Source: Alviniconcha marisindica
Lineage: Eukaryota > Mollusca > Gastropoda > Provannidae
DNA length: 64,000 nucleotides
Assembly (NCBI GenBank): GCA_018857735.1
Contig: JABMCL010001606.1
Location: forward strand, 117,001-181,000
Direction: 5' to 3'
The notes below the pieces were generated by a model, which did not search any database, was not told where the DNA came from, and saw only the letters and a list, made by a program, of their open reading frames with translations. Numbering within the stretch: position 1 is the first letter of the stretch; every line of letters starts with the position of its first letter. The position numbers were made by a program, and so were the translations under genes. This document shows, in pieces, positions 34,301 through 46,700 of this stretch.

Positions 34301-35478
34301 GGGGGCACATGTCCACCAGGTTTACGATGGACAACAGTGAGTTCAGGGTCATGGGGGCACATGGGTCTACCATGGACAACAGCGAATTCACTTCAGGGTC
34401 ATGGGGGCACATGTCCACCAGGTTTAACCTGGACATTGGTGACTTCAGTTCAGGGTGGTGGGGGCTCTGCATGTCCACCAGGCTTACCACAAGCAGCAAT
34501 GAGAATGCTTTACTGCACACAAACATAATTATTTTTGCCTTAAATGCAAACCATAGTGTAGTGGAATCATCTTAACCTTTGCCGTACTTCGCTATAATTC
34601 ACCCATACTTTATAAGAGGATCACTTATAATGCATGTATGCAGTGGGTGAAAATTCACCCATGACTTTAACATAATAACACTTGCATGGTGTACATTGTG
34701 GGTGAAAATTCACCCATGACTTTATCATAGTAAGACTTTCATGGCATACATACACTGTGGGTGAAAATTCACCCATGAGTTTCACATAACAGACTACTTT
34801 GGCATACGTTGTGGATGAAAATTCACCCATAGGTTTCACATAACAGACTACTTCAGCGTATGTCATGGGCAAAAATTCACCCATGATAGGGGTTTCCTCT
34901 TTCATCCAATTTATGGCACAGCTGCATAATGCAGTACCTCACTTAACAGTGTTTGTTTGGCTGAATCGTTACCTCAGCTAGTTTATTGGTTATGTAGATC
35001 AATCTGCAGTCATGTTCACCCTCTCTCTGTCTGTCAGTTTTTTTATGTTGACCAAGCCATAATGTAGCATAACTAAGAAATAGCTGAGAGAATATATATT
35101 ATGTATCAACTTGGCGAAAACAAAAACATCAACTGATCAGGTTTCTGACAACAAAACGAAAAAACTTTTTTATATTTTTTTAAATCAAGTTGTTTAATGA
35201 TTGCTGGGTTTGCACACAACACATTAGCTCCAGATCAGCAAACAGAATTCTGTAATAACACAACCACTCAGAAAAAGTGCTTTGCTCTTCTCATTTCGTA
35301 CGTGACAACCAGCAGATCAAACCTATGGCCATACAATGGAAGAGCAGCTGTGCCAATGTACCATTGGCACAGCTGCGCTTCCATTTTACATTGGCACAGC
35401 TGCTCTTCCACTGTATGGCCACAGTTCTAAAAGCAAATTGGAAAATTCTTACATATAAATGCCAGTGGGGTGTAGGTC

Positions 35479-35513
<35 letters not shown>

Positions 35514-35552
35514 CCGCACATATGCATGCATGCGCACACACACACACATGCA

Positions 35553-35584
<32 letters not shown>

Positions 35585-35601
35585 TGCACACACACACACA
35601 A

Positions 35602-35681
<80 letters not shown>

Positions 35682-35691
35682 ACACTACACA

Positions 35692-35752
<61 letters not shown>

Positions 35753-37490
35753 CACACACACATCTATCCACCCATGCACACCAGCAGAGGGACAAAGAGA
35801 AAGGGGGAGGAGACAGGCAGAGAGAAAAAGAAAGAATAAAAGGGGGGGGGGGGGCGAACATAGAGAAGAATAAGGGTGTGTGTGGGGGGGGGGGGGGGGG
35901 ATGGACAGACAAAGAGAGAGAGGGGAGACAGACATATTGATGGGGGGGGGGGGGGGGGAGAGAAAAGAGTGGTACAAATACACACAGAGACATAAAGAGT
36001 AATACATATTTTTCATAGACATGAATTTATTTTTTATGCAGAAAAAAACACCAGTAAAACTTGATGGTACAAAAAGGGTCACTCCTTCAACAATGACATC
36101 AACAGACCATAAGAATGCATCATAAAATGTTATATTATAGTGCTTGCTCATAATGAAATTTACAAGAATAATAACAGTTCAAGGCAGAAGAAGAGAGCAT
36201 TTTGGGAGAACCGGCAATGAGAACATAATCTTTAGTGATGAGAAGTGAGAATCAACACACAAGGGAGTTAATTATTAGCGCTCAAAATATGTAACACAAG
36301 TACAACAACAAAGACCTGAGTCGCCAGCAGTAACTCTCACCTGGCATGCATGTAAATACCAGGTACATAAACTCCACCAGAGGTACATCCTCCTCAGGTC
36401 TTTGTTGCTGTGTTACGTATTTCAAGTGCTAATTAACTCCCTTGTGTGTTGATTCTGCATGAGCACTCTGGGCCTTGTTCTGTTTCAGGATGATGAAAAG
36501 TAAGATACAAATATAAAAAATCATGTTGAAACCAACAGGTAGAACTTACATGTATTGATACAATCAACTCATCAACTCTGACATTCAAACTCCTATACAA
36601 CTTTTATTCAAGAGCATCATAGTTTGGCAATAACATTCAATTTCCTGGGTGCAACAAATGTTTTATCATTTATTTATCATTTATCTCTCAGCTATTTATC
36701 ATTCAACGTTTTGTTCTGCATGTAAAAGAGAGAACAAAGAGAGAGAGAAGAGGGGGAGACAGACATATTGACGGAGAGAGAGAGAAAGAGAGACAGAGAC
36801 AGAGAAAAGGAAAGAGTGGTACAAAGAGTGGGTCTTCCATTACTCGGTTACTCGTTTCAAATGTTGCAATCCATTCAGTAGTGCTTAAGAAATGCATTAC
36901 GGAACATAACTGGTTCCCAAATCAGACGAAAGGACGGATGGTTGGATGCATGACTGCCTGGGTTTATCCCTGTTCCTTTTTTTCCAGAATACTATGACAG
37001 TCCTTGCACAATTAAACCGTGAAAGGCAAAGTGATACAAAATAAGAAGAGCAAAATGTTAGATGAAACATGAATAAGAAAAGAAACAATCAAACTCTCAC
37101 CATATATGTGCTGTTAATGAAATCATCCTTATAATGTAGTCCAAAAATTCATTTTGTTTAGTAGTTTTCAGCTTCATCATCAGGATTTCATTGATTTTAC
37201 AGAAAATGTTCTCCACAACTGACAAGAAACCATGTGATATTGGAAACAGCATAATTGTGATAATTTACTGTGGAGTGAAGAAAAAACTTACTGAGAGCAT
37301 TTTACAAATGAAATTCACGACAATTTTGAATTTCATTGGAAAATACATTTCAAGGCGCTGAAGTAACAATAGAAGATTTTTTTTCTTCTGTTCTGCAGAC
37401 CATGCTGACCCCCTGTTTTCTCTCTCTTCTCTTTACCACCATGATACTTCTATACTTTTCTCTCTTCAGTTTCTCGACCATTCTATTCCA

Positions 37491-37523
<33 letters not shown>

Positions 37524-40244
37524 TGTGTGAAGCCTCTCCCCTCCCTCTCTGGTTTTGTTGTTTGTTGTTGTTTTGTTGTTATTCACACTCACACATATGG
37601 ATGCTCACACTGCACAATGATGCACTCTGTGTTCAGGGATGAGGAGCAGCTGGGACAAACATAAACAACATGATCTTTGCACAACCAGTCTTTGCAAGAT
37701 GCGCATGCCTTGGTGACTTTTCTGTCAGGCTTCCACTCACATACATTACAGTGGCCCTGCTTTGCCCTCTGTTTTTTTTCTGTTTTTCTTTTGGCGGAGC
37801 TGCTACCACAGCATATTGGGCAGGTGTGGTGAAAGTGGCTGATCTTTTGCTTGGCCTCCACCCTTTGACTTCATCAAGAGTTCCAAGAGTGATGTGATCA
37901 ATGAATGTCTTGATTCTTTAGAGCAGCATGCAGGTTTTTTTAAAACCGCAAACCACCTTTGCAGCTGCACTGAGCACAGCTGTTTAGCTACTTTCGAAGA
38001 AAGTGCTGTTGCATATTCTTGCCAGATGGTGGATTGCTTGGAAATTTCTTTTGCCACACAACCCTAGCTGCAATTGTGGCAAGACTGACACAGTTGTAGA
38101 ATAGTACCATCAGCCAACACCTTGTGATTCATTTGCAGGTGTATGCATGAGCCAGTTTGTCAACAGCATCAACAGCTCCCTTTGTTGCTCCCTTTGTTTA
38201 CATTTGCTGGCCAAAGGATCAACACATGTGTCATGGTGCATGGTACTGAGCACCACCCCATTTTTTATATATTTTGTTTGATAATTGACCAGGGTGGTCT
38301 TGCCGTCAAAGACAAAAGTGCTTTCATGCAGGGCCTGACCCTTCTTGGCCTGAAAAGACTCCGGAAAGAATCTTTTATTGGCCCTGACTGTGCCAACAAA
38401 AGTATGGCCTTGTGAAAGCAGAGTGTCTGACAGCAACCTGTCAGTAAAAAAATTGTCACATGTGATGTTTCAACCAGTGTTGGCAAAACATGAGGACAAT
38501 TTGAGGGCTATGTTTCAGCCCAGGTTGACCTCTCAGTCAGCCCAAAGGTAGGGCTCTGTCACAAGAGGATAGTTTGTCTCAGCATCAGCCGCCCAAAATA
38601 TTTTGATACCATAGTTGTCCGGTTTGGAGGGCAGATACTGAATGAAGGAGCAGCGTCCCATGAATGGGACTAGCTGCTCATCCACAGTGACAAAGGGCCC
38701 TGGAATGTAGCATGTGTGCAAGTTTTCTGTGGAGTGACATCAAAAATCCCTAAATGGAGCAAATGTGTCTGATGCTCTTCAAGAACTCCTAGAGTTCTTG
38801 TCATTGAAATGCATGCATGCCAACAACTCAGAGAATCTGTTGTGACTCATTGTCACATGAACAAGACCTTGTCCATAAAAGATGTCCCAGACAATCGCAG
38901 TTGGCAGCATGTTCTGCTTCATTGCTCCCCGAAAAAGAATACAACCTAACAACCCCTTCATTTGATTTGCATCAGTTTTTTATATATATTTCCTTTCTGT
39001 CTGTCCCCTTCTGCATTTGTGTAGACAGCCAAATACCTGATCAGCTCATCTGACATGAAAAGCTCAAATGTATCAACAGGGTTTACTACCACTTCACATC
39101 CTATGATTTGCGTTGGTGGATGTTTAAAGACATTCTCTGCGGAAGACCAGCCAACATGACTTGAGGCTGGTGTCATGTTCCATTTAGTGCCATCTTTACC
39201 CATGAGAATGGTTAATGTTTCTGACTGACTTGTGTTTGCTGCTCTCCATGGTGCTTGCTGTTGATGCTGATGAGTTGCCTGCACAGACTTCAGTGTCGCT
39301 GTCTGAGTCCAAATCTGACTCTGGTATGTCACTGTCAAAGTTATCTGCTGTTTCTGTTTGGGCTGCAAAACAAAAACAGTCTTGCATTGGTCGATTGGTT
39401 GGTGCATCAGTCTGTCGAGGATTACAAACTGGGCTTAGCGTGCACCAGCATGTACACTGTACACACTGTTTTTAGAAACTAATCTGTTGATCTATAAGTC
39501 AGCTATCTTGAAACCACTCAGAACTGACATGCCAATTTTCACCCAGGTCAGAGATCAACATCATACTGTAAAGTACATACCATTATTCACTGGTGGCTGA
39601 TGGGATGCCCCATCCCCCCTTGCCGCCCCGCCCTCACCCCCCTCTAATTTGATAGTAATGTAGCTTATAGGTTTCAGTTCCATGTTCACCTCAATTTTCA
39701 ATGTTCACCTCAGCAAGAATCTTACCTTGCAAAAGATTTAAAAAATGAACACTGGGCTCTTCTTCATCTGTCAAGTCATCACCGGAGACAAAACCATCAT
39801 TGTCACTGTCCACTGCTCTATTCAAGTCTGCTTCATGTGCTAGTGAAGCAGCACTAGTTTCTGCAACGCAAAATAATTTTGTCTGTTGTAGACTGTACTT
39901 AGTTTGCTATGTAAATGTAATTGCGCCCAAGGGATAAATGAAGTTGTATTGTCATGTATGAATTTAGTAATTACCAGATGGCTAAAATTAAAAAAAATAC
40001 ATTTACAATAGGAAATACATATATGCAATTTACGGATTTAAGACGGGCAACTGCAAGTGATTAATTTGAATGTAACATTAATGCAGATTTTTAAACATTA
40101 AAATAAAGTGAAACAAATTCTACTGCCTGACTATCACGAATAACATCATATATAAATTATAATACACATAACTAATTAAATGTACAGATCAAATGAAAAA
40201 GAAGAAGTTATTACTTGTTATGCTGCCAATGAACAATGTGTGTG

Positions 40245-40284
<40 letters not shown>

Positions 40285-40308
40285 TCTCTCTCTCTCTCTC
40301 TCTCCTCT

Positions 40309-40346
<38 letters not shown>

Positions 40347-40695
40347 ATGTTTATATATATATACATATATGGCATGCATGCATGCATGTTCGCACACTCA
40401 TAAACACATATCTATATTTGTTATATAAGTACAAATCATGTGCTTCGTGCAGAAAATGAAAGCGTTTCAATCTTACAATACCTCGTGTTTGATCAGAGTT
40501 GCCTTCCTGGCAAGTGCCCTCTCCTCCAATCATGTCAACTGTGTGTCCTCGAGTTAGTGGAAGTAGCTCTATTGCAGCATGAAAAGATGGAGCATAGCCT
40601 GTTTAGCCCATAAACATTGTACAGGTCTGTAATTTTCGTTAAACCCCAGTTTACTAAGTAGGATTAGTTTATCTCTCTCTCTGTCTGTCTGTCTG

Positions 40696-40728
<33 letters not shown>

Positions 40729-43700
40729 GGCTCTCTCTGTGTCTCTCTTGCTCTCTCTGTCTCTGTCTCTGTCTCTCTGTCTCTCTCACCTGCCTCCCTC
40801 CGGCTCCCTCTCTCTCTACCTCCCCTCTCTCTCTTCAAAACATATATCCACCTCCTGCCTATTCTCACCAGTCCCTGGCATGACAACCCCCCACCCCCCA
40901 AAAACAAAACAAAAAACAAAAAACTACACACACAGTCAAATCAGTGAACAAACTAGCTAACAATCAAAAGCCAACAACAATTGTTACACTACATTTAAAT
41001 AGATACCTTGTGCTTCATATGAATAGGCCAGGTTGAGGGCTTCAAAAATGATACCCTCTCCATTATCTGAAACAAAAGTGAGGAGTAAATAATCACATTA
41101 CAAACATTACTTGGCCTACATTCACAAACGAAGATATAAAAGTATAGTCACAGTATGTCTGTCTGCCATACAAATGTCAAAATACATAGTCTACTTACAA
41201 ACCAACAGTCAGTACCATAATCATAGAGAATACATCAGCAACTTCAGTCTTCATATTACATAGACACAGAGCCACGCATGCACACACATCATCAGCCTGG
41301 CTATCATATTGTAATCTTGACTGTGGTTAATAATCCAAACTTGGAAACTTCCAAATATTCTTATCCTCTCTGTGCTCCTTCATATCCTCCCACCCTTGCA
41401 AATTGTTTATTTCACAATAGCATATAAAGCAAGGAGAATGAAAATAAATGCAAACTTGCCTTCAGTGGGTTTGGACATCAAGAATAACTGCAATTTTGCA
41501 AACAAAGTGGTCACCGTGTTGACCACGTGGCCACTCTGGTTTCCATCTATAACGCACTGTCTGTTTGACATGTATCTGCTGGCCACTACCCCATTTCTCA
41601 CATTGAAGACAGATGCCGGTACCAGTAAATGGTCAGATAAAGACAGTACCATGTAATGTCAGGATCCTGTCCATGGTCCGATGGAGCCACATTGTATGTA
41701 CTTGCTACATCAAACTTGCATGGAAGTTTTTGTTTATAAATCTCTGTGTAGTACGTGTTGTAGTACAGTATGTCAGATCCATTTAAAAATTATTTTTTTA
41801 TAACTTTTCTCACACGTTTCTTTCTTTTTACCACCCCCCTCTCACTCTCTCTCCAAGTGTGTGGATTGAGACAGTGCGTTGTCAAGATAAGTGGCTGTTG
41901 TATAACTGTCTTGACTCTCACTTTGTAAAGGTGTTTAGTGTCACATTGTGTGAAAATCACCCTGGATCATCCACAGAATAAGAGACAGAGACAGAGATAG
42001 AGACACAGACAGACAGACAGGAAAAGAAAGAGTGTGAAAATTTGTGCGTGTGTCTGTGTGTTATCAACTGTCAAGAAGAGTCACTGGCTGCCTGAGGTTC
42101 TGGACAAAGTTCAGCAGTAGTAGCAGGCCCGGTTTCTCGCCATTGTTTACACCCTGGCTGCCATCTGCGCAGACCATCCTGACAAGTCAGTTCTTAAGTT
42201 CAGCCATCACTGGAATGGGTGAAAATTCACCCACTATGTATGCCCTGAAGGGTTCTTTGAAAACATGGCTGAATTTTCACCCAGGACGTATACCACATCA
42301 AATCTGTATGTAATTTTAAAATTATTTCAAACTATTTTGTATTTCACAAACATACACAACCTTCTGCAAGCACAAGTAGTCGACAAAGTCATGAAATTTC
42401 CTTTTTGTAACTCAAATATTTATTGAGTTATTTTATTGAATTTATAGGTGAATTTTCACCCATTGCATATGGCGAAGGTTAACAAAGTGTTTTGGACTGT
42501 CATTTTTTGGTTGACTGGGCATAAAACACCAACTTACTTACTTACTTACTGTCATTTTCCCCTTTTCTGATAAGAATGTCTGAACAGAACAAAACTGCAA
42601 GGAAAGAGATCACAGGATATATATATTTGAACTGCTTTGACTGCAGCTAATTGTCATGTGACAGGAGGTCCACTCCTGTGTTGGTTGAGTCCAGGTGCTG
42701 GTGGGGGGTCACAGGTGGGGCTGTTCTGGTGGGGGCTCACAGGTGGGGCTGTGCTGGTGGTGGGTCACAGGTGGGGCTGTTCTAGTGGGGGCTGTTCTGG
42801 TGGGGGCTCACAGGTGGGGCTGTGCTGGTGGGGGCTCACAGGTGGGGCTGTGCTGGTGGGGGGTCCAGGTGGGGCTGTGCTGGTGGGGTGTCCAGGTGGG
42901 GATGTGCTGGTGGATGGGGAGTCACAGGTGGGGCTGTGCTGGTGGGTGGGGAGTCCAGGTGGAGCTGTGCTGGTGGGGTGACAGGTGAGGGGTGGGGGCG
43001 GGGGGTGCTGGTGGTGTCACAGGTGGGGCTGTGCTGGTGGGGGGAGGGGTCATAGGTGGGACTGTGGTGGTGGGGGTGGGGTGGTCACAGGTGGGGCTGT
43101 GTTGGGGGGGGGGGGATCCAGGTAGGGCTGTGCTTGTGGGGGTCCAGGTGGCACTATGCTGGTGGGGGGTCCAAGGGAGGGGCTAACAGGAGGTGACAGT
43201 GGGTCACAGGTGTAAGCCGGTTGAGCAGGTGAGCTGGCAATATTATTGGTTATAATAATAATTTAACAGTGTGCAATGATATTATTACTTTGCAATAAAG
43301 TTGTAGTTGTAAGTTTTGTCTGCAGTAGGACTTGCTGTAATTGCTTGTGCAGCTGAATTGCTGATGATAGGCATGGCAGTTGGCCCTTTATTCAAATGGG
43401 TTGTGCTTTTGTGCATGTGTTTTCCTGATGCACCTTTGTTGGTACCTGTATGCCTGTGTTGTTGTTGTTTTGTGCAGAGTTGGATTTGAGTCCTGGTGCC
43501 TATGGGTACCGCATCAGTAACCCAGCTGGCCTACTTGTGGTTCCTATCAAAGCTAGCATGGAGGTATGGAGTTTCTTAATGTGTAGCCTTGTTAGCAACT
43601 TCATCTTGTTCTGTCAGTGCTGAAAACAAAGACTGTTTCAGTTTTCTCCATGGTCATGATTTTGATGCCAGTGACAGACGAAAGGTCATTCAGTATTGAC

Positions 43701-46700
43701 AACTTTCTTAGTGTTCACCAAGAACAGGAGGCTACCATAACTGCTGCTAAAATTAGAAAATATTTGTGTGATTCTCAGTTTAAAAAATGGCAAAGGATGT
43801 GCAGAATACATGTACGTGGAGTGGTGGGGCAAGCTGTGTAGTCCACTACTGTAGTTCAGTCAGAAGAGGCTTAGAGATTATGTGTTATCAGCAGTGCTGT
43901 GAAGAGGCACTGGGTGAAAGTTCATGCTGATTGTTGTGTTACTCATCTTTTAGGGATTTATGTTTCTCATGCAGAGCCTTGTAGTCTACTTGTCATGTAT
44001 TATTTAAACCGTCTGAACGTGCACTTTGTTCTGGTGTAGGTTTTGTCAACATTAATGTTTTGTATGTTGTGCAAGCTGTGATTTAGTTGTATGAATATAT
44101 GTGTATAAATGAGCTTAAGCCACACTTCCTACTTTTGTTGTGAAATAATTAAGTGATGTTAGCATAATTATTCTGCTTACATGGTTGAAAAGACAGTAAC
44201 TTAAGCTTTAATATGCTGTTCATAATGACTTTATTGGTTCAGTAATTGTTCAGTAAATTGTTTTTGTATGGGTCAAGAATGCAGTTGTCATCAATTTTGC
44301 TGTCCAGACAGATGATCTGATTTAAGCAAGAATGTGTTTTCCTTGCAGCCCGTGCCACACTGTTTAATATGCATGTGTGAGTCCATTGTGGGAGCACTGA
44401 AAGTTTGTTTTCTGACCACAAAATAAAACTGACTGCTGTCCACTGAATGTGCTGTGGGCTTTCTGTATTGCTGGACCGCATGCTCTGCTGTCTGTTCCAC
44501 TTCTGCCACTTAAGCACACTGAGATGAGCAGTTGGACAAAATAGTTTTTTAGGCAGGCAGTCCTTTAAAAATATTCACTGAGATGAGATGTTTGACAAAA
44601 CATGTTTTGACTTGAGGCAGGCAGTCCTTTCAAAAAGTCTAACCAGATGAGTAGGTTGACAAAACATGTCAGTCTTTTGAGAAAACACTTGTCCAGATAG
44701 CAGTTTTGGAAAGAATTAGTTTTGAACTGTAGCGTTCATAAATCCCATTTTGCACCATTCATTGCAGGTGTTCAAGAAAACCTCAATGGCTGATCTTGTG
44801 GCCAAGTCCAGATTGTTGACTGGATACCTTGAGCTGCTCATCAATCGCGAGTACAAGCGACCAGCTGGGGAAAAGTCAGATGGAGACAACAACCATGTGT
44901 ACATTGAGATTCTGACACCTTCCGACCCAAAGCAGCGTGGTGCTCAACTGTCTCTGGCCTTCAACATCAACCTGTCTAAAATCTTTGGTGAGCTTGCCAA
45001 AAGGGGAGTCATGGTGAGTTGCTTGCATTGTGACATCACAGTCCTGAGGGTACACTAGTCTTCTTCCCCTTTCAAAAGACACTAGGTCATTTTAGAGTGT
45101 TCTGATGCAGCCTGAACCACTAGCACATGTCAGCTCATTCTTGTACCTAAACTGTTGGCACCTACCTATCAGTGCATTCAACTGCAGCCTGAATTGCTGG
45201 CACATTTCAGCATGCTCTGCTGTACTGGTAACACGTTTGAGTGTATTCTGCTGTAAACATTTAACTGTTGTTTCAGTGTTGTTTTGTAATTTGAAAAAGG
45301 GGCTTACCCTAAAATTTTGTATGTTTATCTAGTGTAAATAAAAACAACAGTAACACCACATTCTGTTCAGAATTTTCAGCTTTCTTGAAACCTTTCTCAA
45401 TGAACTGTGACTGAAGAATGCTGAGCGTCATAAATACATATGTAAACACATGCATAATTAAATGTAACCCAGTTCATTACGTTGCTCTCTCTGTGACTGG
45501 GCGTCACAAATAAGTACGTAACACATGCGTAATTAAAATGACCTGGTTCATTCGCTCTCTCTCTCTCATTGAAGAATACTGGGCGTCACAAGTAAATACG
45601 TAAACATATGTCTAATTCAATGTGCGCTGTTCATTGCGCCTTTCTCTCTCTTCTCTACACCTTCCTCTTTGGGTCTCCCTGATGTTACACGAAGTCGTTC
45701 TGAGTATCTTCCCCTAAAACTATATTTACGCCTGACTGATCATGCCTAATGCTTGTCCACAAAGCATACGTGGGATACAGGAAATTCCCTGCAGAAAAAC
45801 AGAAGAAGAAAAAAAAGAAAAAAGTTGGGGAGGGGGTTGAATTCCTACTCAGTCACATCCCACGCTCATACAAACCCATCAATTTACCTCCCTCCAGACA
45901 CCCACCCACTCATACAACCCACCCATCCATCCTCTCCCCATACACACACACACCCTCACACTGTACACCCATACACATCCATCCATCCACACACACAACC
46001 TCAAGACTCTATTCACATGCACATGCATAGACTATTAGTTCCATACATTCAGGCCGCCAGGGTAATTTGTTTTGAGTTTATGTCCCCAGAACTTTTCCTT
46101 CTGTTTTCTGGTTTGTGGTGACAGGCTTTTGATTTTCTCTATTTTCTTTTTGCATCTTAGATCAGCCAGTGTGTGGCCACTGCCATTGAAATGCCTTGCC
46201 ACCTAAGTGTTTTTGTTGGTTTGGATGTCTGATCTGTGGTGGTAAAATTGGTTCTGCAGGGAATTTTCGGTGCCCCCCACGTACTGTACAGACCCGCACT
46301 TAGCACAGTCAATAAGGTATATAATGTTGCTGGAAGAGCAGATCAGGTGGTCCCTGATGGAGAATGTCTTTTTGGTTTTGACACTGCTCAAGGTGGTAGT
46401 TTGCTCCAGATGTTTTTTGCAGATAATGCATTTTTTCATACACTTAAAGCATCCCTCTGTTTCCTTGTTCTGTTCTGGCTCATGTGGTTTCTGTGTAGGG
46501 GGTTTGGTCAGCATCAGCATCTTTCTTAGGTTGTTGCAATTCCATTCACCCATGATAGGTAGCAATGGAACTGCCTTTCTCATTCTTGAACTAGAATGAA
46601 GAACAAGCATGTACTTTTTAGTGGTGGGTTTCCCCAGGTTGTGTGTGATGACGAATGGTGTTTACATTACAGTGCATGGGAAGGCACCCTTGTTCCAGTC

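Larger units (their letters stand above)
37589..41066 (-). pseudogene. piggyBac-like transposase, multi-exon and decayed
   Basis: The minus strand shows three small exons with matching phase-1 junctions: 41066-41007, 40568-40482 and 39860-39726. A fourth exon begins at 39362. Exons 3-4 are acidic ([23 protein letters not shown]), as in piggyBac N-termini. The catalytic region follows in broken frames: [14 protein letters not shown] (first Asp), [13 protein letters not shown] (second Asp), [21 protein letters not shown] and [16 protein letters not shown] (third Asp). The C-terminus is a cysteine-rich zinc-binding block ([24 protein letters not shown]), with the stop at 37589-37591. Frameshifts at about 39208 and 38962, a stop near 38480 and others show it is not functional. 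Confidence 0.85.
34576..42478 (-). mobile_element. piggyBac-like DNA transposon, decayed, 7.9 kb
   Basis: The left end CCTTTGCCGTA and the right end (read on the minus strand) CCTTCGCCATA agree at 9 of 11 positions and are flanked by TTAA. Both ends carry subterminal palindromes of the type GGGTGAAAATTCACCC: five in a 55-bp-period array on the left (34645-34882) and about three on the right (42217-42465). Between them, on the minus strand, lies a piggyBac-family transposase (37589-41066). The interior also carries long (CA)n, poly-G and poly-C tracts and two foldback hairpins, which inflate its size. Ends, target and transposase family all agree, so I am fairly confident. Confidence 0.85.
34068..43477 (+). 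other. KYNU: KYNU intron 9 (9.4 kb)
   Basis: Starts with an exon-9-junction array (to about 34500), then a 7.9-kb piggyBac-like element (34576-42478) and a G-rich minisatellite (42690-43200). Confidence 0.9.

Noticed and set aside
35427..35993. Long Cys-Val / Thr-His repeat frames on both strands
   Set aside because: They are translations of a (CA)n microsatellite and neighbouring G/C tracts, with no domain and no codon signal.
42637..43186. Gly/Trp/Val-rich repeat protein
   Set aside because: It comes from the G-rich minisatellite; three overlapping frames look equally open.
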